DNA of 64,000 nucleotides from Antitrichia curtipendula (taxonomy: Eukaryota > Streptophyta > Bryopsida > Hypnales > Leucodontaceae). The stretch's first letter is position 1. Each line of letters starts with the position of its first letter. The notes beneath the pieces are model-generated. The model had not been told where the DNA came from. It was given only the letters and a program-made list of their open reading frames with translations, and ran no database searches. Position numbers and translations under genes: made by a program. The stretch covers positions 35,337,567-35,401,566 of the forward strand of contig OX579636.1 in assembly GCA_951230915.1 (NCBI GenBank), given 5' to 3'. Below, piece by piece: positions 45,117-58,090 of this stretch.

Positions 45117-48100
45117 CATTCAAGGGTGGAACTTCTGGAAGAGCAAGAGGAACCTGTGCATAGAGTATCAACCCGGAGTTCCACCAAAAACCGGGAAGAA
45201 AAATATAGAAATAGGGAACGGAGAGGAAGAGAAAGAGCCAGATCTAGAGATACGAATCTGAGTGATTCTGATCACTCGGTCCGGATAGAACCTATCCGAC
45301 CCATAGTAGAGTTAGAAAAAGGGGTAGAACATTATACTATTCCCATCGACATCAGTCAAGAGATACGGAAGAATCTGGGTTCTTCCGTCATGACTCCGGA
45401 ACCAGTAGCACGGAAAGTCACCTTCAATGATATTCCGGTTTTTATCAATCCAAATTTGAAAGTGGATGAGTATGATATTGTATAAGACGTAAAGGATCAG
45501 AAGGCGAATGTGACCATTGGACAATTACTCCATGACAACATGAATTACCAAAGGCTGATCCGAGAAGCTTGGACAAAGAGACGGAAGAGAAGATTGAAGC
45601 TGCCTTCAGTTGCAGTCAACTTCTCAGGAATGGAAGATTACGGAGCACCGGAACTGGAAGTGGAAGTGGGAGGATGCATCGTTCCCAAAGTTCCAGTGGA
45701 CGGCGGATCCGGAGTCAACCTTATGTTGGAAGATACGGCTTTTGACCTCGGGTACACAGCTTTCCAGGCGACAACCCAAGTATTACGGATGGCGGATCAG
45801 TCCCGAGTTCATCCGGTCGGCAGACTGTCAAAAGTTCCAACCCAGATAGGAAAGGAGACGTATCTCCTAAACTACGTAGTAATCCGGGTAACTAAGGGAA
45901 GACCCTTTCCTATGTTACTCGGAAGGCCATGGCTATATACGGCCAGAGCCCTAGTGGATTGGGGAGCCAAGGAATTTGTGGTAGGAAAACCAGCCACCCG
46001 GATTCCTTGGAAACATATAGACTATATGGGAGAAACCAGTGACTCAGACGGATACACCACCGATTGGTCAGATCCAGAAGATTCCGATTCTGTCCCAAGT
46101 TATTTCACGTCTGTGACGAAAACTGATTTTGAGTTTCCGGAACCTACCTTGGAAATCGCGACGGAAGGACCCTTGGTCGAAACTCCGAGTATACCTCCAG
46201 AAGAAAGATCCATGGGAGAGATGGATGTTCCACTCTCTTTTGACTGGATCCGCCAACAAATTTTGGAGGGAAATCTTCCCGCCATTGGGATGACTAAAAC
46301 AGGACAAGAGTCCTCGTGGAGTGAATTCCGGAATGATGCTGAGGAGACTGAACCGGAGCGGATCAAGAATATTGTAAATTCTTCCGACTATGAGAAAGTC
46401 CAAGTGGGATCCGGAAAATCCTTCTTCATGAGTAACTCTATGTCGGCGGAAGAAAGGAAGGAGTATGGGAAGGCTTTGGAAGAATACTCGGACGTTTTTG
46501 CATGGGTACCATCAGATCTGAGTGGAATCCCGGCTGAACTGGGAGAACACAGGATCGCTCTGGTGGAAGAAGCAGTTCCCATCCGGCAACGCCAGTACCG
46601 GCTTAATCCGCGATATTCCTTAATGGTGAAGGAAGAAATCGACGCTTTATTAGAAGCCGGATTCATTTATCCGGTGCACAACTCCGAATGGATGTCGCCT
46701 ATTGTGGTTGTCCCCAAGAAAGCTGGACCGGAAGGAAAGATCAAGATCCGGGTATGTCAGGATTTCCGGAAGCTAAATACAGCAACCCGGAAAGACTACT
46801 TTCCCTTACCCTTCACGGATATCATTCTTGATCATGTCTCCGGAAATGAGTGTTATAGCTTTCTCGATGGATTTTCTGGATACAATCAAGTCTTTATCCG
46901 ACTTATGGACCAGCTAAAGACAACATTCACTACGGAATGGGGAACGTTTGCTTTCACCCGGATGCCGTTTGGACTATGCAACGCCCCGGGAACTTTCCAA
47001 CGATTGATGATGGATATTTTCCGGGATTTCTTACGACATTTTCTGGAAGTATTCATTGATGATTTTGCAGTATTCAGTTCAAGGGAAACACACCTTGAGT
47101 ACTTAAAAATGACCTTCCAAAGGTGTAGGGAAACTAATCTGAAGTTGCATCCAGGAAAATGCTTCTTCGGAATGGTTTCCGGAATCCTGTTGGGACATGT
47201 CGTCAGTCAAAAGGGATTGCAAGTGGATACGGACAAAGTCAAAGCCATGCTAGCGCTTGTAGCTCCGACTTGTGTCCGGGAGATCCGGGGATTCCTTGGA
47301 TGTGTAGGATACTACCGACGGTTTATTAAGGGGTACGCGTTGAAGGCCACCCCTCTTACCCAACTATTGAAGAAAGAGACGGAATTCATCTGGAATCCGG
47401 AAAGGCAACATGCCTTTGAAAGTTTGAAGGCGGCACTGGTGAAGGCCCCCATCTTGTCTTCACCGGATTGGCAGAAGGAATTTCATGTCACTCTCGATGC
47501 TTCCGGATGGTGTTTGGGAGCTATCCTTTGGCAGTATGATGACAGCCAAAGGGAATGCCCGATTTACTATTCCAGCAGACAGATGAGTCTTCCGGAAAGA
47601 AAATATAGCACCACGGAACGGGAGGCCCTGGCTGTCATTTACGCCTGCAAGAAGTTCTGGCATTACCTTCTTGGATATCCGATTGTGTTTCACACAGATC
47701 ATGACTCGCTCAAATATCTGGTAAACAAACCCGATCTATCCGGACGGATAGCCAGATGGGTATTGTTACTCCAGGAATTCGATTACAAAGTAATCGTAAA
47801 ATCTGGAAAGTCCAACGGAAATGCAGATTTCCTTTCGAGGTATCGAGGAAAGACAGCACTGGAGGATGTCTCCGCGGAATTTCCTGATGAGTTTCCGGAA
47901 AGGCAGGGGGTTCCGGTATTTCATCTCAAGGGGAATAAGGAGTCAGATTTCCACGACATCATGACCTACCTTACCAGTGAAACATATCTGGAAGGATTGA
48001 ACCGTGAAGAGAGGATCATTTTTCAGAGGAAGATAGCCCCTTATTCATTGATTAAAGGAACACTGTTTAAAATGGGGGCGGATGATCAACTCCGGAGGTG

Positions 48101-48905
48101 CTTGGAGGCCAAGGACCAGAAGCAAGTCATGACAGCAATGCATTCCGGACCGTCAGGAGGTCACTTTGCAGCCATCACTACCGTTAACCGGATTCGAACT
48201 GCCGGGTACTGGTGGCCATACCTTATCCGGGATGTCAAGACATACGTGGGCAGTTGTGATCAGTGTCAACGGATGGGTGCCCCATCCATCCGGAACCACT
48301 GGCCACTTAATCCCATTATACCACTTGCACCCTTCGCGAAATGGGGGATTGATTTTATTGGGCCCATTGCTCATGTTAGTTCCGGAAGGAAGAGGTACAT
48401 AATTCTGGCAACAGATTATGCAACCAAATGGGTGGAAGCACGAGCAACGCGGAAGAATACGGCTCAAGTTGCGGCCACTTTCCTGTTTACGGAAATCTTG
48501 ATGAGGTTTGGTCATCCACTGGAGTTGGTGAGCGATCGAGGGCTACACTTCCTCAACGATGTTATTCAGAACATCACAACCAAGTACTACATCAAACACC
48601 GGAAGACTACTCCGTATAATCCAAGGGCGAATGGATTAACGGAAAGGGCAAATGGAATTGTGGAGAAATCACTCAACAAAATGATTTCGGAACACAAAAC
48701 GGATTGGGATTTGAAACTCCCATCTGCCGTACATGCCTACAATACATCCGAGAAGACCACAACAGGAAGGACCCCCTTCTATTTGATATTCGGACAGGAG
48801 GCAGTACACGGGATTGAATTGGAGATGGAAACGTATCGGGTAATGGCGACCCGGAATGCGGTGTCAAACAGTGATCCGTGTCATCTAACCACAATTGTGT
48901 GTTAA
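45117..48905 (+). pseudogene. pol: Pol: protease, RT, RNase H, integrase (3'-truncated)
   Basis: Same frame as gag. A 122-codon linker is open from the gag TGA to TAA 45483-45485; then the frame is open from 45486 to 48905. Numbering from 45510: protease active site DGGSG at 64-68; reverse transcriptase FIDD at 515-518; RNase H LDASGWCLG near 662; integrase zinc finger with His near 878 and Cys 916/919 (CDQC); integrase catalytic D948, D1009 and E1045, giving the D,D-35-E spacing. The integrase C-terminal domain is cut off: the last ten residues (DPCHLTTIVC) are encoded by the 3' LTR remnant. All catalytic residues visible are present. The TGA and TAA could be nonsense mutations, or one could be a programmed readthrough stop. 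Confidence 0.9.
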
Positions 48906-48936
48906 AGGTGCTTACACCTAGATTACGCGTACGACA
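48877..48936 (+). repeat. 3' LTR remnant, last 60 bp
   Basis: Identical over all 60 bp to 43257-43316 and followed by the CCCAT duplication. The other roughly 3.4 kb of the 3' LTR, the polypurine tract and the end of pol are absent. Confidence 0.95.
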
Positions 48937-48941
48937 CCCAT

Positions 48942-49231
48942 TAATGCAGGCAGCCCTTCATTTGACTTCGGGGAATATCTTCAAGTCAATGGCTCTATTA
49001 AGAGGTCCAACCACTTTTTCAATTCAAAGATCATGTATGGGAGCATGTGGCTCCCTTCTTGGTGCCAAACTTCTCCTTCTTGCCTTCACCAAGCACTTGA
49101 GAATTAGGAACCACCCAAAACAAAAAAAATTTAGAAAATGAAATTGAACTTCCAAATAAGAAGGACAAAATTTGTGTGAGTAGAATCTCAAAGGGTTTAG
49201 AGTCCTAATGAAAGACAAGGTACGTATTTGT
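48942..49231. other. Host DNA right of the retrotransposon
   Basis: Continues the sequence interrupted at 39819. No gene or repeat recognised. Confidence 0.4.
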
Positions 49232-49235
49232 TTAA

Positions 49236-50159
49236 CCCCTAAAGTCCCAAGGCCATTTTTCTATCAAAAACTACTCAAAGCTGTTAGTTCTATTGCATTC
49301 ATCGAAGAAAAGAGAAAAAACACTTTCTTAAGAATCTAATCATAGGATCTTGTACTTAATTTATCTCAGATCATGTGGTAAAAATTTCATAAAATTTGAC
49401 CATACCAATTACAAGATGTCAGCATTCAAAGTTGGAAGAACTTGTCTTTTTGAACATTGGTTTGCAATTTCAGATGACTGGGACCACCATTTTTAAAAAA
49501 AAATTGCACTACAAATTTGAATTTGATTTTTTTTATGTTGAACACTTGAATTGAGAATCTAGGATAAAAATTTCAAAAAAGATTCACTTGGTTTTCATTC
49601 TTTGAAAAATTGTTAAGTAGAAGTAGGTCCAAGATTGAGAAAAAAAACTAAATCGTCAACAACTCTAAGATGGAATTAAAATACTATAATCCAAATGTTG
49701 AGATTGTTTTAGCAAGCAAACTTACCCTCGTCAAATAGTTATTTTTGAAAAATTGTGAAAATTGCATTCCGAAATGAATCCTATAAAATCTTTTTTCAAG
49801 AAGATGCTCTAACTGCCCGAAAAAAAAGATTGTCCATAACTTTCGTATAACAAATCCAAATGGAATGAATCAAAGCTTCCCATATAGATAAAAGTACCAT
49901 CTATGAGAAAATAATTTTTAAAAATTTTAAGAGAAAAAATTGTGTGAGAAGATTTCTACCCGCCGCATTGAAAAAATGGACCTTTTGTGCCATAACTTTT
50001 GCTCCCGGGCACCGATTGAAATAAAAATTATATATCCATAAAGCTAATGTATTTATCTATCTTCACAAATAGTTTCAAAAAATAATGATGAATATTGAGG
50101 CCGTAGTAGCCTGCCCGAAATCCATATTGTCCCTCGAGGGGACAATGAGACTTTAGGGG
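49236..50159. mobile_element. TTAA-type nonautonomous transposon, family 3
   Basis: A 924-bp element with ends CCCCTAAAGTCCCA and, inverted, CCCCTAAAGTCTCA, flanked by TTAA at 49232-49235 and TTAC at 50160-50163. The ends resemble family 1 (CCCCTAAATGCCC) but the interior is different. Near the right end is a small palindrome (GTCCCTCGAGGGGAC). It has no coding capacity and lies next to the start of the satellite array. Confidence 0.85.
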
Positions 50160-50269
50160 TTACATTCGAGTTCAAGAATTTTTATTTATTTCTTCTAAAT
50201 AGAACCTATTTTGAATTAAGGATTTGGATTTTACAAATCAAATCATAACCAACTTATACTTTTTTGGCT

Positions 50270-50785
50270 TTTTGTTCAAGGCTTTATTTTTAAAATAAAT
50301 GGCTACAAGGGTTTGGATGGAAATCTAATACACATTATAATGCATTGAAATATACTTGAAGGATTTGTTTTCAAAAGAAGAAGCTACAAGGATTTGGATC
50401 TTGAAGACTTCAACGGTATATTCTTCTACTGGGGATCCCAAAAAGGGTTGGTATTGAAATCAAATAGTACTTAAGCAATTTTTAAATTCAAGTTCAACGC
50501 TACATTTTGGTAAAGGGGATATGAAAGCGGTTTGGGATTGAAATGAAATACTAGTGATAATATTTCTCAATTCAATCATTCTACTGGAAAAATTGGATTT
50601 GTGTAATGAGATCCCAAAAGGGGGTAGCATTGAAATAAAATACTACTTAAGCTAATTTTTCATTCAAACTCAATGGTACATTTTAGTAATGGGATCCGAG
50701 AAGGCTTTGGAATTGAGGTGAAATACTTGTTAAGATAATTTCGGAATTCACCTTCAACGGGTTCTTTTTGTAAAGGCCTACTAGA
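50270..50785. repeat. Degenerate edge of the satellite array
   Basis: Units recognisable by GGTTTGGGATTG-like starts lie at 50445, 50529, 50621 and 50703, with the next at 50786, so about 82-92 bp apart. They resemble either half of the 184-bp monomer but are much diverged. Before 50445, phrases with GGCTACAAGG and GGATTTGGAT form still older units. Confidence 0.75.
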
Positions 50786-53700
50786 GGGTTTGGGATTGAA
50801 ATGAAATACTAGTTCCATTATTTTCTAATTCAAGTGGAACGGTATTTTATTGTAATGGGGATATGTAAATATGGGTTGGGATTGAAAATTTGAAATGAAA
50901 TAGTATCCAAGTTGTTTTGAATTCAAGCATTCCACTAGAAATTTTTATTTGTGTAATGGGATCCTACGAGGGTTTGGGATTGAAATGAAATACTAGTTCC
51001 CTTATTATCTAATTCAAATGGAACGGTATTCTATTGTAATAGAGATATGTAAATATGAGTTGGGATTGACAATTTTAAATGAAATAGTATCCAAGTTGTT
51101 TTGAATTCAAGCATTCCACTAGAAAATTTTATTTGTGTAATGGGATCCTACGAGGGTTTGGGATTGAAATGAAATACTAGTTCCCTTATTTTCTAATTCA
51201 AGTGGAACGGTATTTTATTGTAATAGAGATATGTAAATATGGATTGGGATTGACAATTTCAAATGAAATAGTATCCAAGTTGTTTTGAATTCAAGCATTC
51301 CACTAGAAAATTTTATTTGTGTAATGGGATCCTACGAGGGTTTGGGATTGAAGTGAAACACTAGTTCCCTTATTTTCTAATTCAAGTGGAACGGTATTTT
51401 ATTGTAACGGGGATATGCAAATATGGGTTGGGAATGACAATTTCAAATGAAATAGTATCCAAGTTCTTTTGAATTCAAGCATTCCACTAGAAAATTTATT
51501 TGTGTAATGGTATCCTACGAGGGATTGGGATTAAAGTAAAACACTAGTTCCCTTATTTTCTAATTCAAGTGCAACGGTATTTTATTGTAATGGGGATATG
51601 CAAATATGGGTTGGGATTGACAATTTTAAATGAAATAGTATCCAAGTTGTTTTGAATTCAAGCATTCCACTAGAAATTTTTATTTGTGTAATGGGATCCT
51701 ACGAGGCTTTGGGATTGAAATGAAATACTAGTTCGCTTATTTTCTAATTCAAATGGAACGGTATTCTATTGTAATAGAGATATGTAAATATGAGTTGGGA
51801 TTGACAATTTTAAATGAAATAGTATCCAAGTTGTTTTGAATTCAAGCATTCCACTAGAAAATTTTTATTTGTGTAATGGGATCCTACGAGGGTTTGGGAT
51901 TGAAATGAAATACTAGTTCCCTTATGTTCTAATTCAAGTGGAACGGTATTTTATTGTAATGGGGATATGTAAATATGGGTTGGGATTGACAATTTCAAAT
52001 GAAATAGTATCCAAGTGGTTTTGAATTCAAGCATTCCACTAGAAAATTTTATTTGTGTAATGGGATCCTACGAGGGTTTAGGATTGAAATGAAATACTAG
52101 TTCCCTTATGTATTAATTCAAGTGGAACTGTATTTTATTGTAATGGGGATATAGAAATATGGGTTGGGATTGACAATTTTAAATGAAATAGTATCCAAGT
52201 TGTTTTGAATTCAAGCATTCCACTAGAAAATTTTATTTGTGTAATGGGATCCTACGAGGCTTTGGGATTGAATTGAAACACTAGTTCCGTTATGTTCAAA
52301 TTCAAGTGGAACGGTAATTTATTGTAATGGGAATATGCAAATATGGGTTGGGATTGACAATTTTAAATGAAATAGTATCCAAGTTGTTTTGAATTCAAGC
52401 ATTCCACTAGAAAATTTAATTTGTGTAATGGGATCCTACAAGGGTTTGGGATTGAAATGAAATACTAGTTTCCTTATTTTCTAATTCAAGTGGAACGGTA
52501 ATTTATTGTAATGGGGATATGTAAATATGGGTTGGTATTGAAAATTTTAAATGAAATAGTATCCAAGTTGCTATGAATTCAAGCATTCCACTACAAAATT
52601 TTATTTGTGTAATGGGATCCTACGAGGGTCTGGAATTGAAATGAAATACTAGTTCCCTTATTTTCTAATTCAAGTGGAACGGTATTTTATTGTAATGGGG
52701 ATATGTAAATATGGGTTGGGATTGACAATTTCAAATGAAATAGTATCCAAGTGGTTTTGAATTCAAGCATTCCACTAGAAAATTTTATTTGTGTAATGGG
52801 ATCCTACGAGGGTTTAGGATTGAAATGAAATACTAGTTCCCTTATGTATTAATTCAAGTGGACCTGTATTTTATTGTAATGGGGATATAGAAATATGGGT
52901 TGGGATTGACAATTTTAAATGAAATAGTATCCAAGTTGTTTTGAATTCAAGCATTCCACTAGAAAATTTTATTTGTGTAATGGGATCCTACGAGGCTTTG
53001 GGATTGAACTGAAATACTAGTTCCCTTATTTTCTAATTCAAGTGGAACGGTATTTTATTGTAATGGGGATATGCAAATATGGGTTGGGATTGACAATTTC
53101 AAATGAAATAGTATCCAAGTTGTTTTGAATTCAAGCATTCCACTAGAAAATTTTATTTGTGTAATGGGATCCTACGAGGGTTTGGGATTGAACTGAAATA
53201 CTAGTTCCCTTTTTTTCTAAATCAAGTGGAACGGTATTTTATTGTAATGGGGATATGTAAATATGGGTTCGGATTGACAATTTTAAATGAAATAGTATCC
53301 AAGTTGTTTTGAATTCAAGCATTCCACTAGAAAATTTTATTTGTGTAATCGGATCCTACGAGGGTTTGGGATCGAAACGAAATACTAGTTCCCTTATGTT
53401 CTAATTCAAGTGGAACGGTATTTTATTGTAATGGGAATATGCAAATATGGGTTGGGATTGACAATTTTAAATGAAATAGTATCCAAGTTGTATTGAATTC
53501 AAGCATTGCACTAGAAAATTTTATTTGTGTAATGGGATCCTACGAGGGTTTGGGATTGAAATGAAATACTAGTTCCCTTATTTTCTAATTCAAATGGAAC
53601 GGTATTTTATTGTAATGGGGATATGTAAATATGGGTTGGGATTGACAATTTCAAATGAAATAGTATCCAAGTTCTTCTGAATTCAAGCATTCCACTAGAA

Positions 53701-56700
53701 AATTTTATTTGTGTAATGGGATCCTACGAGGGTTTGGGATTGCAGTGAAACACTAGTTCCCTTATCTTCTAATTCAAGTGGAACGCTATTTTATTGTAAT
53801 GGGGATATAGAAATATGGGTTGGGATTGACAATTTTAAATGAAATAGTATCCAAGTTGTTTTGAATTCAAGCATTCCACTAGAAAATTTTATTTGTGTAA
53901 TGGTATCCTACGAGGGTTTGGGATTGAAGTAAATTACTAGTTCCCTTGTTTTTTAATTCAAGTGCAACGGTATTTTATTGTAATGGGGATATGAAAATAT
54001 GGGTTGGGATTGACAATTCTAAATGAAATAGTATCCAAGTTGTTTTGAATTCAGGCATTCCACTAGAAAATTTTATTTGTGTAATGGGATCCTGCGAGGG
54101 TTTCGGATTGAACTGAAATACTAGTTCCCTTATTTTCTAATTCAAGTGGAACGGTATTTTATTGTAATGGGGATATGTAAATATTGGTTGGGATTGACAA
54201 CTTCAACTGAAATAGTATCCAAGTTGCTTTGAATTCAAGTATTCCACTAGAAAATTTTATTTGTGTAATGGGATCCTACGAGGGTTTGGGATTGAATTGA
54301 AATATTAGTTCCCTTACTTTCTAAGTCAAGTGAAACGGTATTTTATTAAAATGAGGATATGTAAATATGGGTTGGGATTGACAATTTCAAATGAAATAGT
54401 ATCCAAGTTGTTTTGAATTCATGCATTCCACTAGAAAATTTTATTTGTGTAATGGGATCGTTCGAGGGTTTGGGATTGAAGTGAAATACTAGTTCCCTTA
54501 TTTTCTAATTCAAGTGAAACGGTATTTTATTAAAATGGGGATATGTAAATATTGGATGGGATTGACAACTTCAAATGAAATAGTATCCAAGTTGTTTTGA
54601 ATTCAAGCATTCCACTAGAAAATTTTATTTGTGTAATGGGATCCTACGAGGGTTTCGGATTGAACTGAAGTACTAGTTCCCTTATTTTTTTATTCAAGTG
54701 GAACGGTATTTATTGTAATGGGGATATGTAAATATGGGTTGGAATTGACAATTTCAAATGAAATAGTATCCAAGTGGTTTTGAATTCAAGCATTCGACTA
54801 GAAAATTTTATTTGTGTAATGGGATCCTGCGAGGGTTTGGGATTGAACTGAAATACTAGTTCCCTTATTTTCTAATTCAAGTGGAACGGTATTTTATTGT
54901 AATGGGGATATGTAAATATTGGATGGGATTGACAACTTCAAATGAAATAGTATCCAAGTTGTTTTGAATTCAGGCATTCCACTAGAAAATTTTATTTGTG
55001 TAATGGGATCCTACGAGGGTTTGGGATTGAAGTGAAACACTAGTTCCCTTATTTTCTAATTCAAGTGGAACGGTATTTTATTGTAATGGGGATATGTAAA
55101 TATGGGTTGGGATTGACAATTTCAAATGAAATACTATCCAAGTGGTTTTGAATTCAAGCATTCCACTAGAAAATTTTATTTGTGTAATGGGATCCTGCGA
55201 GGGTTTCGGATTGAACTGAAATACTGGTTCCCTTATTTTCTAATTCAAGTGGAACGGTATTTTATTGTAATGGGGATATGTAAATATTGGATGGGATTGA
55301 CAACTTCAAATGAAATAGTATCCAAGTTGTTTTGAATTCAGGCATTCCACTAGAAAATTTTATTTGTGTAATGGGATCCTACGAGGGTTTGGGATTGAAG
55401 TGAAACACTAGTTCCCTTATTTCTAATTCACGTGGAACGGTATTTTACTGTAATGGGGATATGTAAATATGGGTTGGGATTGAGAACTTCAAATGAAATA
55501 GTATCCAAGTTGTTTTGAATTCAAGTATTCCACTAGAAAATTTTATTTGTGTAATGGGATCCTACGAGGGTTTGGGATTGAACTGAAATATTAGTCCCCT
55601 TATTTTCTAATTCAAGTGAAACGGTATTTTATTAAAATGGGCATATGTAAATATGGGTTGGGATTAACAATTTCAAATGAAATAGTATCCAAGTTGTTTT
55701 GAATTCAAGCATTCCACTAGAAAATTTTATTTGTGTAATGGGATCGTTCGAGAGTTTGAGATTGAACTGAAATATAAGTTTCCTTATTTTCTAATTCAAG
55801 TGAAACGGTATTTTATTAAAATGGGGATATGTAAATATGGGTTGGGATTGACAATTTCAAATGAAGTAGTATCCAAGTTGTTTTGAATTCAAGCATTCCA
55901 CTAGAAAATTTTATTTCTGTAATGGGATCGTTCGAGGGTTTGGGATTGATCTGAAATACTAGTTCCCTTATTTTCTAATTCAAGTGGAACGGTATTTTAT
56001 TAAAATGGGGATATGTAAATATGGGTTGGGATTGTCAACTTCAAATGAAATAGTATCCAAGTTGTTTTGAATTCAAGCATTCCACTAGAAAATTTTATTT
56101 GTGTAATGGGATCCTACGAGGGTTTCGGATTGAACTGAAATACTAGTTCCCTTATTTCCTAATTCAATTGGATCGGTATTTTATTGTAATGGGGATATGT
56201 AAATATGGGTTGGAATTGACAATTTCAAATGAAATAGTATCCAAGTAGTTTTGAATTCAAGCATTCGACTAGAAAATTTTATTTGTGTAATGGGATCCTA
56301 CGAGGGTTTCGGATTGAACTGAAATACTAGTTCCCTTATTTCCTAATTCAATTGGATCGGTATTTTATTGTAATGGGGATATGTAAATATGGGTTGGGAT
56401 TGACAATTTCAAATGAAATAGTATCCAAGTGGTTTTAAATTCAAGCATTCCACTAGAAAATTTTATTTGTGTAATGGGATCCTGCGAGGGTTTCGGATTG
56501 AACTGAAATACTAGTTCCCTTATTTTCTAATTCAAGTGGAACGGTATTTTATTAAAATGGGGATATGTAAATATTGGTTGTGATTGACAATTTCAAATGA
56601 AATAGTATCCAAGTTGTTTTGAATTCAAGCATTCCACTAGAAAATTTTATTTCTGTAATGGGATCCTGCGAGGGTTTGGGATTGAACTGAAATATTAGTC

Positions 56701-58090
56701 CCCTTATTTTCTAATTCAATTGGATCGGTATTTTATTGTAATGGGGATATGTAAATATGGGTTGGGATTGACAAATTCAAATGAAATAGTATCCAAGTTG
56801 TTTGGAATTCAAGCATTCCACTAGAAAATTTTATTTGTGTAATGGGATCCTGCGAGGGATTCGGATTGAACTGAAATACTAGTTCCCTTATTTTCTAATT
56901 CAAGTGAAACGGTATTTTATTAAAATGGGGATATGTAAATATGGGTTGGGATTGACAATTTCAAATGAAATAGTATCCAAGTTGTTTTGAATTCAGGCAT
57001 TCCACTAGAAAATTTTATATGTGTAATGGGATCCTGCGAAGGTTTCGGATTGAACTGAAATACTAGTTCCCTTATTTTCTAATTCAGATGGAACGGTATT
57101 TTATTGTTATGGGGATATGAAAATATGGGTTGGGATTGACAACTTCAAATGAAATAGTATCCAAGTTGTTTTGAATTCAAGTATTCCACTAGAAAATTTT
57201 ATTTGTGTAATGGGATCCTACGCGGGTTTGGGATTGAATTGAAATATTAGTTCCCTTACTTTCTAATTCAAGTGAAACGGTATTTTATTAAAATGGGGAT
57301 ATGTAAATATGGGTTGGGATTAACAATTTCAAATGAAATAGTATCCAAGTTGTTTTGAATTCAAGCATTCCACTAGAAAATTTTATTTGTAATGGGCTCG
57401 TTCGAGGGTTTGGGATTGATCTAAAATACTAGTTCCCTTATTTTCTAATTCAAGTGAAACGGTATTTTAATAAAAATGGGGATATGTAAATATTGGATGG
57501 GATTGACAACTTCAAATGAAATAGTATCCAAGTGGTTTTAAATTCAAGCATTCCACTAGAAAATTTTATTTGTGTAATGGGATCCTACGAGGGTTTCGGA
57601 TTGAACTGAAATACTAGTTCCCTTATTTCCTAATTCAAGTGGAACAATATTCAGTTGTAATGGGGATACGTAAATATGGGTTGGGATTGACAATTTCAAA
57701 TGAAATAGTATCCAAGTGGTTTTGAATTCAAGCATTCCACTAGAAAATTTTATTTGTGTAATGGGATCCTGCGAGGGTTTCGGATTGAACTGAAGTACTA
57801 GTTCCCTTATTTTCTAATTCAAGTGGAACGGTATTTTATTGTAATGGGGATATGTAAATATTGGATGGGATTGACAACTTCAACTGAAATAGTATCCAAG
57901 TTGTTTTGAATTCAGGCATTCCACTAGAAAATTTTATTTGTGTAATGGGATCCTACGAGGGTTTGGGATTGAAGTGAAACACTAGTTCCCTTATTTTCTA
58001 ATTCAAGTGGAACGGTATTTTATTGTAATGGGGATATGTAAATATCGGTTGGGATTGACAACTTCAAATGAAATAGTATCCAAGTTGTTT

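Larger units (their letters stand above)
39820..48936 (+). mobile_element. Ty3/gypsy LTR retrotransposon, 9.1 kb
   Basis: The left boundary is CCCAT (39815-39819) followed by TGTCAC; the right boundary is GACA followed by CCCAT (48937-48941). The 5-bp duplication and the TGTC...GACA ends fix both termini. Order: 5' LTR, primer binding site, gag, protease, reverse transcriptase, RNase H, integrase, then directly the last 60 bp of the 3' LTR. Domain order with integrase last defines Ty3/gypsy. The large LTR and a tRNA-Asp-type primer site recall the Athila/Tat group, but the RT motif FIDDFAVFSS does not decide the lineage. The polypurine tract and most of the 3' LTR are missing, so this copy cannot replicate by itself. 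Confidence 0.95.

Noticed and set aside
55126..55335. ORF of 69 codons in the satellite
   Set aside because: A variant run of monomers that happens to lack stops; the sequence is pure satellite.
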